From: Planctomycetales bacterium
GTDB taxonomy: Bacteria > Planctomycetota > Planctomycetia > Isosphaerales > Isosphaeraceae
Assembly (NCBI GenBank): GCA_027452145.1
Contig: DAIDHB010000439.1
Coordinates: forward strand, 34,128-98,127
Direction of reading: 5' to 3'
DNA length: 64,000 nucleotides
Under the pieces are notes generated by a model. The model ran no database searches, was not told where the DNA came from, and saw only the letters and a list, made by a program, of their open reading frames with translations. Positions within the stretch are counted from its first letter, which is position 1; each line of letters starts with the position of its first letter. A program made the position numbers and the translations under genes. Positions 8,764-16,938 of the stretch are shown here, in pieces.

Positions 8764-9444
8764 ATGAGGCCCCGAACGATTGCGATCGGCGATGTTCACG
8801 GATGCTCGGCCGCCTTGAAAGCGCTGCTCGACGCGATCGGGCCGGGGCCCGACGATGTGATCGTCACGCTGGGCGACTACATCAACCGCGGCCCGGATAG
8901 CCGGGGCGTGCTCGACCGGCTGATCGCGCTGGAGCGCGAGTGCACGCTGGTGCCGATCCTGGGGAATCACGACGAGGTGATGCTCGAGGCGCTGGCGGGC
9001 CAGCGAGGAGCCTTCTCCGACCTGATCAACATGGACGGTCGCGCGACGCTCGCCTCGTACGGCGCCATCAAGTTCACCGAGGCCGACCTGGCCCGCGTTC
9101 CCCCGGATCATCGCGCATTTCTCTCGCGGTGCCGCGACTATTACGAGACCGATACGCACATTTTCGTGCATGCGCAGTACGACCCGGATTCGCCGATGGA
9201 CGAGCAGTCGCCGCACCGGCTGCGGTGGGATTCGATCCGGGATGGCATACCCGGCCCTCATGTCTCGGGCAAGCGCGCAATCGTCGGCCACAGCTCGCAG
9301 AAGAGCGGCGAGATCCTGGATGTCGGCCACCTGGTCTGCATCGACACGTACTGCTACGGCGGCGGCTGGCTGACGGCTCTCGATGTCGACACGGACGAGA
9401 CCTGGCAGTTCGACCGCGACGGCCGGCCGCGATCGGGCAGGTAG
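8764..9444 (+). CDS. PPP-family metallophosphatase (Ser/Thr phosphatase-like)
   Basis: A 226-residue calcineurin-like phosphoesterase. The metal-binding signature is complete: GDVHG at residues 9-13, LGDYINRGPDS at about 36-46, GNHDE at about 66-70 and VGHS at about 173-176. This is the pattern of bacterial PrpA/ApaH-type enzymes, which dephosphorylate Ser/Thr/Tyr residues or split dinucleoside polyphosphates. It is cytoplasmic with no signal peptide. It diverges from the PSD1 cytochrome gene with only 126 bases between starts, so the two promoters probably overlap. With Ser/Thr kinases common in planctomycetes, protein phosphatase activity is a reasonable guess. Confidence 0.85.
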   Translation: MRPRTIAIGDVHGCSAALKALLDAIGPGPDDVIVTLGDYINRGPDSRGVLDRLIALERECTLVPILGNHDEVMLEALAGQRGAFSDLINMDGRATLASYGAIKFTEADLARVPPDHRAFLSRCRDYYETDTHIFVHAQYDPDSPMDEQSPHRLRWDSIRDGIPGPHVSGKRAIVGHSSQKSGEILDVGHLVCIDTYCYGGGWLTALDVDTDETWQFDRDGRPRSGR

Positions 9445-9549
9445 GGGCTCGCGTCGGAGGTCGGTCCGACCTAATATTGGGCCGCTCCTGCCGAATGACG
9501 GTCGGGCACCCGGCCTTTCCCCAAATCGACGCGGACCGAGGATTCTCCC

Positions 9550-12500
9550 ATGCAGCGAACGCAGCGTTGTCGATCGTGCCTAGCGATCCTGGTCGGAGCG
9601 ATCCCGCTCCTGATCCCGCCGGCCGCCACACGAGCGAGCGACCCGTCCGACACGCGGATGCTGGCGACGCCCGCCATCGCCGAGGGGAAGATCGCGTTCG
9701 CCTACGCCGGAGACATCTGGATCGCCGACGCCGAGGGCCAGCACCCGCGGCGCCTGACCTCGCACGCCGGGGCCGAGCGCAACCCGTACTTCTCGCCCGA
9801 CGGCAAGAAGCTCGCGTTCACCGCCAGTTACGACGGTAACGAGGACGTCTATGTGATCCCGACGGACGGCGGCGAGCCGACGCGGCTGACCTGGCATCCT
9901 GGCCCAGACGTCGTGCGCGGCTTCACGCCCGAGGGCCGCGTGCTGTTCACCTCGCCGCGCGAGGTCTTCTCGCGCCGGCACACGCAGTTCTTCACGGTCG
10001 AGCCGGGCGGCGGCGTGCCGCGGAAATTACCGATCCCCTCGGGCGACATGGGCGCGATCTCTGCCGACGGCAAGCGGCTGGCGTACACACCGCTCGGCGA
10101 GATGTTCCGCCAGTGGAAGAACTATCGCGGCGGCACCGCGTCGCGGATCTGGGTGCTCGAGCTGGGTGACCTGTCGCACGTCGAGATTCCGAAGCCCTCG
10201 GGCGGCTGCAACGACACGTCGCCGATGTGGGTCGGCGACACGGTGTATTTCCTTTCCGATCGCGACGGCGAGTTCAACCTCTATTCGTACGACCCCGGCT
10301 CGAAGAAGGTCGAGCGGCGGACCCGGCACGACGAGTTCCCGGTGGTCAGCGCCTCGAGCGGCGCGGGGAAGGTGATCTACGAGCAGGCCGGCTGGATTCA
10401 CCTCTTCGATCCCGCCCAGCGGACGTCGCGCCGGCTGAAGATCGGCGTGGCGGCCGACCTGACCGAGACCCGGCCGCGGTATGTTCCCGGCGTCGAGCAC
10501 ATCCGCGACCTGGGGATCTCGTCGACCGGCAAGCGGGCTGTGCTGGAGGTCCGCGGCGAGATCGTCACCGTGCCGGCGAAGAAGGGCGATCCGCACGACC
10601 TGACGCGATCACCGGGCGTCCACGAGCGGTCGCCCGCCTGGTCGCCCGATGGCAAGTCGATCGCTTATTTCTCGGACGCCTCGGGCGAATATGCCCTGGT
10701 CGTCCGGCCCCAGGACGGGCACGGCGAGGGACGGACGTATCCGATCAAGGGCGCGGGATTCTACGAGGCCCCCGTGTGGTCGCCCGACAGCAAGAAGATC
10801 GTGTTCCTCGACAATGCCCGGACGATCTTCTGGATCGACCTGACCAGCGGCGCGGTCCACCGCGTGGCGGCCGAGCCGATCTACGGGCCGACGGGAGCCT
10901 CGCGCACGCAATACTCCTGGTCGCCCGACTCGAAGTGGCTGGCGTACTCGTTGACGAACCGCACGGCTTTTCAGTCGGTCTGGCTGCACGAGCTGGCGAC
11001 GGGGAAATCCCATGCCGTGACCGACGGCCTGGTCCAGGCCGCCGAGCCGGTTTTTGACCGCGGCGGCAAGTACCTGTATTTCCTCGCCTCGACCGACGCC
11101 GGGCCGTCGGTGAACTGGTTCGACCAGTCGTTCAGCGAGATCCTGCCGTCGGCCTCGGTCTACCTCGTCACGCTGGCGCAGGGGACCGCGAACCCGCTTT
11201 TGAAGGAGACCGACGAGGAGGGGGTCGAGGAGAAGCCGAAGGATGGCGATTCGAAGAAGGCCGCCGACAAGGAAAAGAAGGACGACAAGGATAAGGCGAA
11301 GCCTTCGACTCCGCCCGCGGTCGCGGTCGACCTGGACGGCCTGCCTGGCCGGGTCGTGGCGCTGCCGGTCCCGGCCGGGACGATCGGCACGCTGACCGCG
11401 GGTGCCGAAGGGCAGATCCTTTATATCCGGCGGGTTGACGTCCGGGCGGGGCAGGAGGGGCCTGCCGGGCAGGGCAAGCCTTCGCTCGTCCGGTTCGACC
11501 TGAAGACCCGCGAGGAGGAGACGCTGGCCGAGGGGATCGACGACTTCCAGCTCTCGGCCGACGGTAAGAAGCTGCTGTATCGGGCGGGCGAGCTCGGCGG
11601 CTCGGGCCCGCCCGGTGCGCCCTCTCGCGGCGCGCCGGTGCTCGGGATCGTCGACCTTGGTAAGTTCCACAAGGGGGACGGCGTACTCAAGATCGACGCG
11701 ATCTCGATCCGGGTCGAGCCCCGCGCCGAGTGGCCGCAGATCTTCCGCGAGGCGTGGCGGATCAACCGCGATTATTTCTACGCCGCCAACATGCACGGCG
11801 CCGACTGGCCGGCCATGCGGAAGAAGTACGAGGCACTGCTGCCGGACCTCGCGACGCGCGACGATCTGGACCGCGTGATCCGGATGATGCTCAGCGAACT
11901 GGCCGTCGGCCACAGCTTCCTCGGCGGCGGCGAGCGGCTCTACCAGCCGAAGCCGGTGCCCGTCGGCCTGCTCGGGGCGGATTACGACGTCGCCGACGGG
12001 CGCTTTCGGTTCCGGAAGATCTATGGCGGAGCCTACTGGGACCCGAGCCTCCGCGCCCCACTGGTGGCGCCCGGCGTGGACGTGAAGCCCGGCGATTTCC
12101 TGCTGGCCGTGGATGGCCGCGAGATCAAGGCGGACAACGAGGTCTACCGGGCCTTCGAGGGGACGGCCGGGAAGCGCGTCGAGCTGAAGGTCGGCCCTCG
12201 CGCCGACGGCCAGGGGGCACGCACGGTCGTCGTCGAGCCGGCCGGCGATGAGTCCGCCCTGCGCAACCGGGCGTGGGTCGAGGGGAACCTGCGGAAGGTC
12301 CACGACCGCACGAAGGGGCGGGTCGCGTACGTCTATGTGCCGAACACGGCGGGGGCCGGTTACACCTACTTCAAACGCTACTTCTTCCCGCAGGCCGACA
12401 AGGAGGCAATTATCGTCGACGAGCGGTTCAACGGCGGCGGGCAGGTCGCGGACTATTACATCGACCTGTTGCGCCGGCCGCTGGTGAGCTACTGGGCGAC

Positions 12501-12948
12501 CCGGTACGGCCAGCCGCTGCGCGAGCCGAACGCGGCGATCCTCGGGCCCAAGGTGATGATCGTTGATGAGACGGCGGGCTCGGGCGGTGACCTCTTGCCG
12601 TGGATGTTCCGCAAGTTTGGCCTGGGGAAGCTGGTGGGCAAGCGGACCTGGGGCGGGCTGGTGGGAATCCTGGGTTTCCCGACGCTGATGGACGGCGGCA
12701 TGGTTACGGCGCCCAACATCGCGATCTTCACCGAGGACGGCTGGGTCGTCGAGAACGTGGGCGTGCCGCCGGATATCGACGTCGAGCAGGACCCGGCCGC
12801 CGTGGCCGCGGGCAAGGACCCGCAACTCGACCGGGCGATCGAGCAGGCGCTCAGGGAGCTGGCGGAGAACCCGCCGCCGAAGCCGCCGACCATGCCGCCG
12901 TTCCCCGTGCGGGCGCGGGTGCCAGGACAGGCGGCGGCCTCGCGCTGA
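9550..12948 (+). CDS. Tricorn protease homologue, S41 family
   Basis: An 1132-residue exported peptidase. A signal peptide ends near residue 29 (AATRASD). Beta-propeller repeats occupy about 40-560 (NPYFSPDGKKLAF, SPAWSPDGKSIAYFSD). A Lys/Glu-rich linker follows near 560-590. The C-terminal half has the core domain with GHSFL (H788), a PDZ domain around 800-890, and the nucleophile motif TAGSGGD with S1011. These match the His and Ser of the archaeal tricorn active site. Tricorn degrades peptides released by the proteasome; in planctomycetes the exported form probably digests peptides in the periplasm. No tricorn-interacting factor gene is adjacent. Confidence 0.92.
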   Translation: MQRTQRCRSCLAILVGAIPLLIPPAATRASDPSDTRMLATPAIAEGKIAFAYAGDIWIADAEGQHPRRLTSHAGAERNPYFSPDGKKLAFTASYDGNEDVYVIPTDGGEPTRLTWHPGPDVVRGFTPEGRVLFTSPREVFSRRHTQFFTVEPGGGVPRKLPIPSGDMGAISADGKRLAYTPLGEMFRQWKNYRGGTASRIWVLELGDLSHVEIPKPSGGCNDTSPMWVGDTVYFLSDRDGEFNLYSYDPGSKKVERRTRHDEFPVVSASSGAGKVIYEQAGWIHLFDPAQRTSRRLKIGVAADLTETRPRYVPGVEHIRDLGISSTGKRAVLEVRGEIVTVPAKKGDPHDLTRSPGVHERSPAWSPDGKSIAYFSDASGEYALVVRPQDGHGEGRTYPIKGAGFYEAPVWSPDSKKIVFLDNARTIFWIDLTSGAVHRVAAEPIYGPTGASRTQYSWSPDSKWLAYSLTNRTAFQSVWLHELATGKSHAVTDGLVQAAEPVFDRGGKYLYFLASTDAGPSVNWFDQSFSEILPSASVYLVTLAQGTANPLLKETDEEGVEEKPKDGDSKKAADKEKKDDKDKAKPSTPPAVAVDLDGLPGRVVALPVPAGTIGTLTAGAEGQILYIRRVDVRAGQEGPAGQGKPSLVRFDLKTREEETLAEGIDDFQLSADGKKLLYRAGELGGSGPPGAPSRGAPVLGIVDLGKFHKGDGVLKIDAISIRVEPRAEWPQIFREAWRINRDYFYAANMHGADWPAMRKKYEALLPDLATRDDLDRVIRMMLSELAVGHSFLGGGERLYQPKPVPVGLLGADYDVADGRFRFRKIYGGAYWDPSLRAPLVAPGVDVKPGDFLLAVDGREIKADNEVYRAFEGTAGKRVELKVGPRADGQGARTVVVEPAGDESALRNRAWVEGNLRKVHDRTKGRVAYVYVPNTAGAGYTYFKRYFFPQADKEAIIVDERFNGGGQVADYYIDLLRRPLVSYWATRYGQPLREPNAAILGPKVMIVDETAGSGGDLLPWMFRKFGLGKLVGKRTWGGLVGILGFPTLMDGGMVTAPNIAIFTEDGWVVENVGVPPDIDVEQDPAAVAAGKDPQLDRAIEQALRELAENPPPKPPTMPPFPVRARVPGQAAASR

Positions 12949-12980
12949 GCGGTTGCCTGGGAGTGGGTGAGACGAAGAGA

Positions 12981-13207
12981 TTGAACCACAGAGGCACAGA
13001 GACACAGAGATCGGAAGAGAAGACAGAATCCAATCGTACGCCGGTATGAAAGTAGGTCGGACACTCTTGCCCGACGCCCAGGTCCTGTCAGGCTGGAGAG
13101 CCCGATCGACGTCAGGACATTTCCTGCCGGGGTATCGACTGCCACGACTGGATCACATTTGTTTTCTCCCTGTGATTTCTCAGTGTCTCTGTGTCTCTGT
13201 GGTTCAA
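12981..13207. repeat. Inverted repeat pair flanking a 179-bp spacer
   Basis: TTGAACCACAGAGGCACAG begins the 24-base arm at 12981-13004; the matching inverted arm is at 13184-13207 with one mismatch. The interval between the tricorn gene and the Dabb-domain gene (12949-13274, convergent) contains this pair plus an AAGTAGGTCGG-type repeat and no supportable gene. The layout suggests a small non-coding mobile or palindromic element. Confidence 0.6.
13050..13075. repeat. AAGTAGGTCGG-family repeat, diverged copy
   Basis: AAGTAGGTCGGACACTCTTG and the following CCGAC make a 26-base unit with an internal hairpin (GTCGG...CCGAC). It matches one arm of the element at 16859-16921 with two differences and relates to the copy at 38299-38324. 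Confidence 0.6.
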
Positions 13208-13274
13208 TTCCAGCCGATCCCCCCGCCGACCGTGGTGTCCGCACTCGATGCGCGGGCATCACCGGTCGGAATAC

Positions 13275-13724
13275 CTACTCGGCCACCTTCGGCACGGGCA
13301 CGGGCGAGAGGTACGAGTCGAAGACGCGGACCTTCTCCCAGTTGGGCTTGTTGTCCTCGACGAACTTCTGGTGCCGGGGGTGGTCCTGGTATTTGTCGTG
13401 GGCTTCCTTGCTGGCAAACACCAGGTGGAGCGAGACGTCGAAGTTCTGGTCGTTGACCTCGCGCTTGAAGTCCCCCGCCAGGGTGCCGACGGCGAACGAG
13501 ACGGTGCCCTCGTGGCCGGTCAGGTACATCTTGCAGGCGGCGACCAGCCGGGCCTTCGCGGCGCCCGAGGCGTCCTTGAGCTTGAAGTAGACGATATGCG
13601 CCAGTTGCGGGCCCTCGGCCGAGGACGACGACTCCTCGGCTCGGCCGCTGTCGGACACGGTCATCGCGACGGCCGCGGCGGCCAGGATGCCGCCGATGAT
13701 CGGGATCTTGTGCATCAGATGCAT
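13275..13724 (-). CDS. Exported Dabb (stress-responsive A/B barrel) domain protein
   Basis: A 149-residue protein. Residues 1-29 form a signal peptide (IPIIGGILAAAAVAMTVSDSGRAEE). Residues about 40-135 are a Dabb domain: LAHIVYFKLKD opens it, and FDVSLHLVFASKEAHDKYQDHPRHQKFVEDN is the typical later part with the HPRHQKFV signature. Dabb folds are dimeric ferredoxin-like barrels found in stress proteins and polyketide cyclases; no catalytic residues can be assigned here. The frame upstream of the ATG at 13724 looks non-coding. It is convergent with the tricorn gene and diverges from the nucleotidyltransferase gene. Confidence 0.85.
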   Translation of the reverse strand: MHLMHKIPIIGGILAAAAVAMTVSDSGRAEESSSSAEGPQLAHIVYFKLKDASGAAKARLVAACKMYLTGHEGTVSFAVGTLAGDFKREVNDQNFDVSLHLVFASKEAHDKYQDHPRHQKFVEDNKPNWEKVRVFDSYLSPVPVPKVAE

Positions 13725-13956
13725 GCGAATTCCTCGGTGGATTGCGGTGTGGGGGGCGGATGACGTCGGGCCCGGTGGGCGGGCGCGGCGAACTCGGTCG
13801 TGTGTGTTCGGAGCATCAGCCTTCGAATCGGTCTGACCATGATGGCGCCGACTGTCCTCGGCCGCAAGGTCCACGGCGATCGCGACGCGAGTCGCAACAA
13901 TGGTAGGACCGGCCGCAATCGAGTAGAATCGGTGGTTGTCGAGGAGGGACAGCCGC

Positions 13957-14316
13957 ATGAAGACCGATGCGATCCCAGCCATTTCCGCGCCCGGCGATGA
14001 CGTGGTCGAGCTCCACGGGATCGCGCTCTCACGTGCATGGATCGCCGAGTTCTGCCGGCGGCACCACGTCCGTTCGTTCGCGCTGTTCGGCTCGATCCTC
14101 CGGGAGGATTTCCGTTCGGAGAGCGACATCGACGTCCTGATCGAATTCGAGCCGGGCAAGACCCCCGGCCTGGGGTTCTTCGGGATGCAGGACGAGTTGA
14201 GCGAGCACTTCGGGCGACGGGTCGACTTGAACACGCCGGGTTTCCTTGGCCGCTATTTCCGCGATCAGGTCACGACCGAGGCGGTATCGCTCCATGTCGC
14301 TGCGTGCGGCGAATGA
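13957..14316 (+). CDS. MNT-type nucleotidyltransferase (MntA-like), orphan
   Basis: A 119-residue minimal nucleotidyltransferase. The active-site signature is intact: G45-S46 in FALFGSIL, then D57 and D59 in SDIDVLIEF, and a third acidic residue D90 in RRVDLNT. In MntA-HepT systems such proteins AMPylate and silence the HepT toxin. The start at 13957 has the ribosome site GAGGAGGGAC; a TTG upstream is less likely. No HepT gene (about 110-150 residues with an RX4-6H motif) follows: the downstream bases lead straight into the end of the convergent SprT-like gene. It is therefore an orphan antitoxin-like enzyme or a stand-alone nucleotidyltransferase. Confidence 0.85.
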   Translation: MKTDAIPAISAPGDDVVELHGIALSRAWIAEFCRRHHVRSFALFGSILREDFRSESDIDVLIEFEPGKTPGLGFFGMQDELSEHFGRRVDLNTPGFLGRYFRDQVTTEAVSLHVAACGE

Positions 14317-14356
14317 GCGAGGTAACACCACCGGGCGAGGGATACCAGGATTCCCC

Positions 14357-15241
14357 CTATACCTTCGTCAGCATCGGCAGCGGCACGTAGATCGTGCGGT
14401 AGCGGCGGCCGTCGGAATAGGGCCGGCCGGCGGGGTCCTCGACGAGGACCGTGGCCCGGCGCGTGATCCGGTTGACCCGGCCGACGTGCTGTTTGCCTTC
14501 GAACTCGAAGCGGACCATGTCGCCGACGACGATGCCGAACGCGACCCCGGCCTGCTCGCGCGGGGTGACCAGGTCGTGATAGGCCCCCTCGTGGGCGAAG
14601 ATCCGCCGCGACAATGCGTGGAAGTTCCCGGCGCGGCAGTTGGACTTGCCCCAGCCCAGGAACTCGGCCAGGTGCAACAACTCGTGCTCGAAGATCCGCT
14701 GGAGCGCCTCGAGCCGGTCGCGGCAGGCGAGTCCTCCGACGGTCACCCGCCGCTCGAGGTGCTGGAACGTGTTGTACAGCAGGGTGGTCGAGACGGTGAT
14801 CTCGTAGCGGTACTCGGTCGCGGGCTTGCCGCCCCGCTGGATCGGCCGGGTCCAGCGCATCGTCTGGCCCGCGGCGCTCGTCAGCCGGCGCGACAGGCGG
14901 AACCCCATCGGGTGCGCTCCGTCCTCGTGCAGCATCTCGGCCAGCCGGCCGCGGAAGAACTCGCGGTCATATCCGCCGAAGAGCCGTTGCAGGTCATCCG
15001 TGCCGATCACGGTGAAGTTTGGCTGGCGGATGTGCGGTGACTGGCCGAGCATCTCGTCGTAGATGCGGGTGTTACGCTCGCTCACCTCGTCGGCCGAGTA
15101 GAGCAGGGCGAACAGCCGGGCCTGCCGCTGGGTGCTCGGGCCGGAGATGTCGCCGGCCGTTGTGTTTTCGACTTCTTCCATGAGCCGCTCGATCCGATCC
15201 GATCCGGTCCGATCTGGTCGCCTGTCACCATCCGCCGTCAC
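14357..15241 (-). CDS. SprT-like zinc-metalloprotease domain protein
   Basis: A 294-residue protein with the zinc-binding helix FEHELLHLAEF (HExxH) near residue 188. The surrounding DREFFRGRLAEML and SNCRAGNFHALSRRIFAHEGAYHDLV resemble SprT domains, which in eukaryotic SPRTN cut DNA-protein crosslinks. The C-terminal 60 residues (VGDMVRFEFEGKQHVGRVNRITRRATVLVED) look like a small beta-barrel module that may bind nucleic acid or protein. I chose the GTG at 15241 because GGAGG lies four bases upstream; an ATG at 15181 would shorten the protein by 20 residues. It diverges from the exported protein at 15352. Confidence 0.75.
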   Translation of the reverse strand: MTADGDRRPDRTGSDRIERLMEEVENTTAGDISGPSTQRQARLFALLYSADEVSERNTRIYDEMLGQSPHIRQPNFTVIGTDDLQRLFGGYDREFFRGRLAEMLHEDGAHPMGFRLSRRLTSAAGQTMRWTRPIQRGGKPATEYRYEITVSTTLLYNTFQHLERRVTVGGLACRDRLEALQRIFEHELLHLAEFLGWGKSNCRAGNFHALSRRIFAHEGAYHDLVTPREQAGVAFGIVVGDMVRFEFEGKQHVGRVNRITRRATVLVEDPAGRPYSDGRRYRTIYVPLPMLTKV

Positions 15242-15351
15242 CGGGCCTCCGGTTGATGAGAGGAGCCCGGCGGCCCGTGTTCGCTTCCGGAATTCGACCG
15301 TATCATGGAGGCCGGTTGCTGTCCATGTGTCCCGGAAGCCGAGGGCGAAAA

Positions 15352-16800
15352 ATGAGGACGCGACATCCTTCTCGGTGGCGGGCGATCTGGTGGGGCGCGG
15401 CGAGCGTGGTGATCGTCTACGGCCCCGCCGGTGCCTTCCAGGCGCCGGGCCGGCCCGAGCCGCGTCTGCCGGGGGCGGTCACGAAGCCGCCGGAGTGGGT
15501 CGGAGCGGATGCCCCGTTCGACGTGAAGGCGTTCTTCGCGGCGCCTCCGCCCGAGCAGAATGCGGCGCCGCTGTACCTGGATGCGCTGTTCGAGTTCGGG
15601 CCCGAGCTGGCCGTGTGCTTCCCGGCGGACGCCGAGACGGCGCGGCGCAGGGCGGTCGTCCAGCAGAGGGCACGGACGCTGGACTCCCTCTACCAGACCT
15701 ATGCGGAAAAGCCCGACACCCTGGACGGCGAAGCGGTGGACCGCCTCGTCGCCGAGCTCGAGCCGGCGCTGCGCCGGGTCGAGCTGGCCCAGGGTCGGCC
15801 AAGATGCGTGTTCGAGTCGGGCGTCGATATTTCGTCCCTATTGCCCCACGCCCTGGCGTCGCGACAGGCGGCGCGATTGGTGCTGCTGAAGACGCATCGT
15901 CGTGTCGCGCGCGGCGATGTTGAGGTGCCGCTTCAGGACCTGGAGATCGTGCTCCGGCTGGCCCGCGACCTGCGCCCGCGGGCGGGCGTGATCAGCCAGA
16001 TCACCGCGACGGCGATCACCTGCACGGCCACCAGCCAGATCATCCCGGAGCTGCTCGCCAGCCCGAGCTTCGGCGACGGGCACGCCCGCCGGCTGCTCGA
16101 CCTGCTCGTCCGACACGAGGCCGCCTCGATCGACGGATACCAGCAGGGGTTGCGGTACGAGTACCTGATCTTGCGCAAGATGCTGGTCGAGGTCGAGAAG
16201 GAACCGCGCAAGGTCGGGAAGGCATTCGCCGTCGCGGACCCGGCATTCGGGAAGGAGTCCGGGGACGCCGCGGAGTTCGGCCGTCTCTTCGAGAGGGAGC
16301 TGAGGTCGAAGCCCGATCGAGCCCGGGCCCTCAATGCTCGGATGGACGACTACTACCGCGACGCGCTGGCCTTCAATGGGCCGCTCGCCCGGTGGCCGGC
16401 CCGGCAGCTCGATCCCGGCCGGATTCACGACGGCTCGAACTATTCGCGATTCCTGGCGGTCCTGCTCTCACCGGTGTGGCCGCTCGCCGAGACTCGGGCG
16501 CGGGCCGAGCTGGCTCCCCGCGCCGCTGAGTGCCTGGTCGCGCTGAAGCTCTGGAAGATGCATTCCACGAAGCCGCCCACCGACCTCGAGGCGGTCGTGA
16601 AGGCGGCCGGTCTGCCCGGTGTCCCGATCGACCCGTATTCCGGCAAGCCGCTCCGCATGGCGATCATCGACGGCGAGCCGGTGATTTACTCGATCGGCAA
16701 GGACGGCCGCGACGACGGCGGGCGGGTCGACTCGAACAGCGACCGCAAGTCCGGGGACCAGACATTCCGGCTGCCGGCGGTGGCGAAGCCGAAGCCCTGA
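15352..16800 (+). CDS. Exported hypothetical protein, planctomycete type
   Basis: A 482-residue protein starting at the ATG at 15352 after GAGGGCGAAAA; the first 29 residues form a signal peptide or anchor (WWGAASVVIVYGPAGAFQAP). The body is mostly alpha-helical and rich in Arg and Glu, with no recognised catalytic motif. The C-terminus, DPYSGKPLRMAIIDGEPVIY and then SIGKDGRDDGG, is a pattern seen at the end of pseudopilin-like proteins and many planctomycete exported proteins, and may mark an envelope or secretion-linked location. Function unknown. It is convergent with the lactonase gene, with an inverted repeat between them. Confidence 0.7.
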   Translation: MRTRHPSRWRAIWWGAASVVIVYGPAGAFQAPGRPEPRLPGAVTKPPEWVGADAPFDVKAFFAAPPPEQNAAPLYLDALFEFGPELAVCFPADAETARRRAVVQQRARTLDSLYQTYAEKPDTLDGEAVDRLVAELEPALRRVELAQGRPRCVFESGVDISSLLPHALASRQAARLVLLKTHRRVARGDVEVPLQDLEIVLRLARDLRPRAGVISQITATAITCTATSQIIPELLASPSFGDGHARRLLDLLVRHEAASIDGYQQGLRYEYLILRKMLVEVEKEPRKVGKAFAVADPAFGKESGDAAEFGRLFERELRSKPDRARALNARMDDYYRDALAFNGPLARWPARQLDPGRIHDGSNYSRFLAVLLSPVWPLAETRARAELAPRAAECLVALKLWKMHSTKPPTDLEAVVKAAGLPGVPIDPYSGKPLRMAIIDGEPVIYSIGKDGRDDGGRVDSNSDRKSGDQTFRLPAVAKPKP

Positions 16801-16858
16801 GCGCCGACGCATGAATCCGCCGGCTTCCGGAGATATCGCCCTGGTAGGAAAGATCCTC

Positions 16859-16921
16859 AAGTAGGTCGGGCATTCTTGCCCGACGCTCTGGCCCCGTCGG
16901 GCAAGAATGCCCGACCTACTT
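16859..16921. terminator. Perfect 26-bp inverted repeat between convergent genes (AAGTAGGTCGGGC element)
   Basis: Arms at 16859-16884 and 16896-16921 are exact reverse complements (AAGTAGGTCGGGCATTCTTG plus CCCGAC) with an 11-base loop. Each arm is itself palindromic (GTCGGGC...GCCCGAC). It lies 58 bases after one stop codon and 18 before the other, so it could end transcription in both directions. There is no U-tract. Related single arms occur at 13050 and 38299, so it is also a dispersed repeat. Confidence 0.6.
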
Positions 16922-16938
16922 TCATGCCGGCGTCATCA

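Noticed and set aside
10609..13005. A 798-codon open frame on the minus strand over the tricorn gene
   Set aside because: The plus-strand frame has clear propeller, PDZ and S41 motifs. The antisense translation is Arg/Asp/Leu-rich without motifs, as expected for high-GC DNA.
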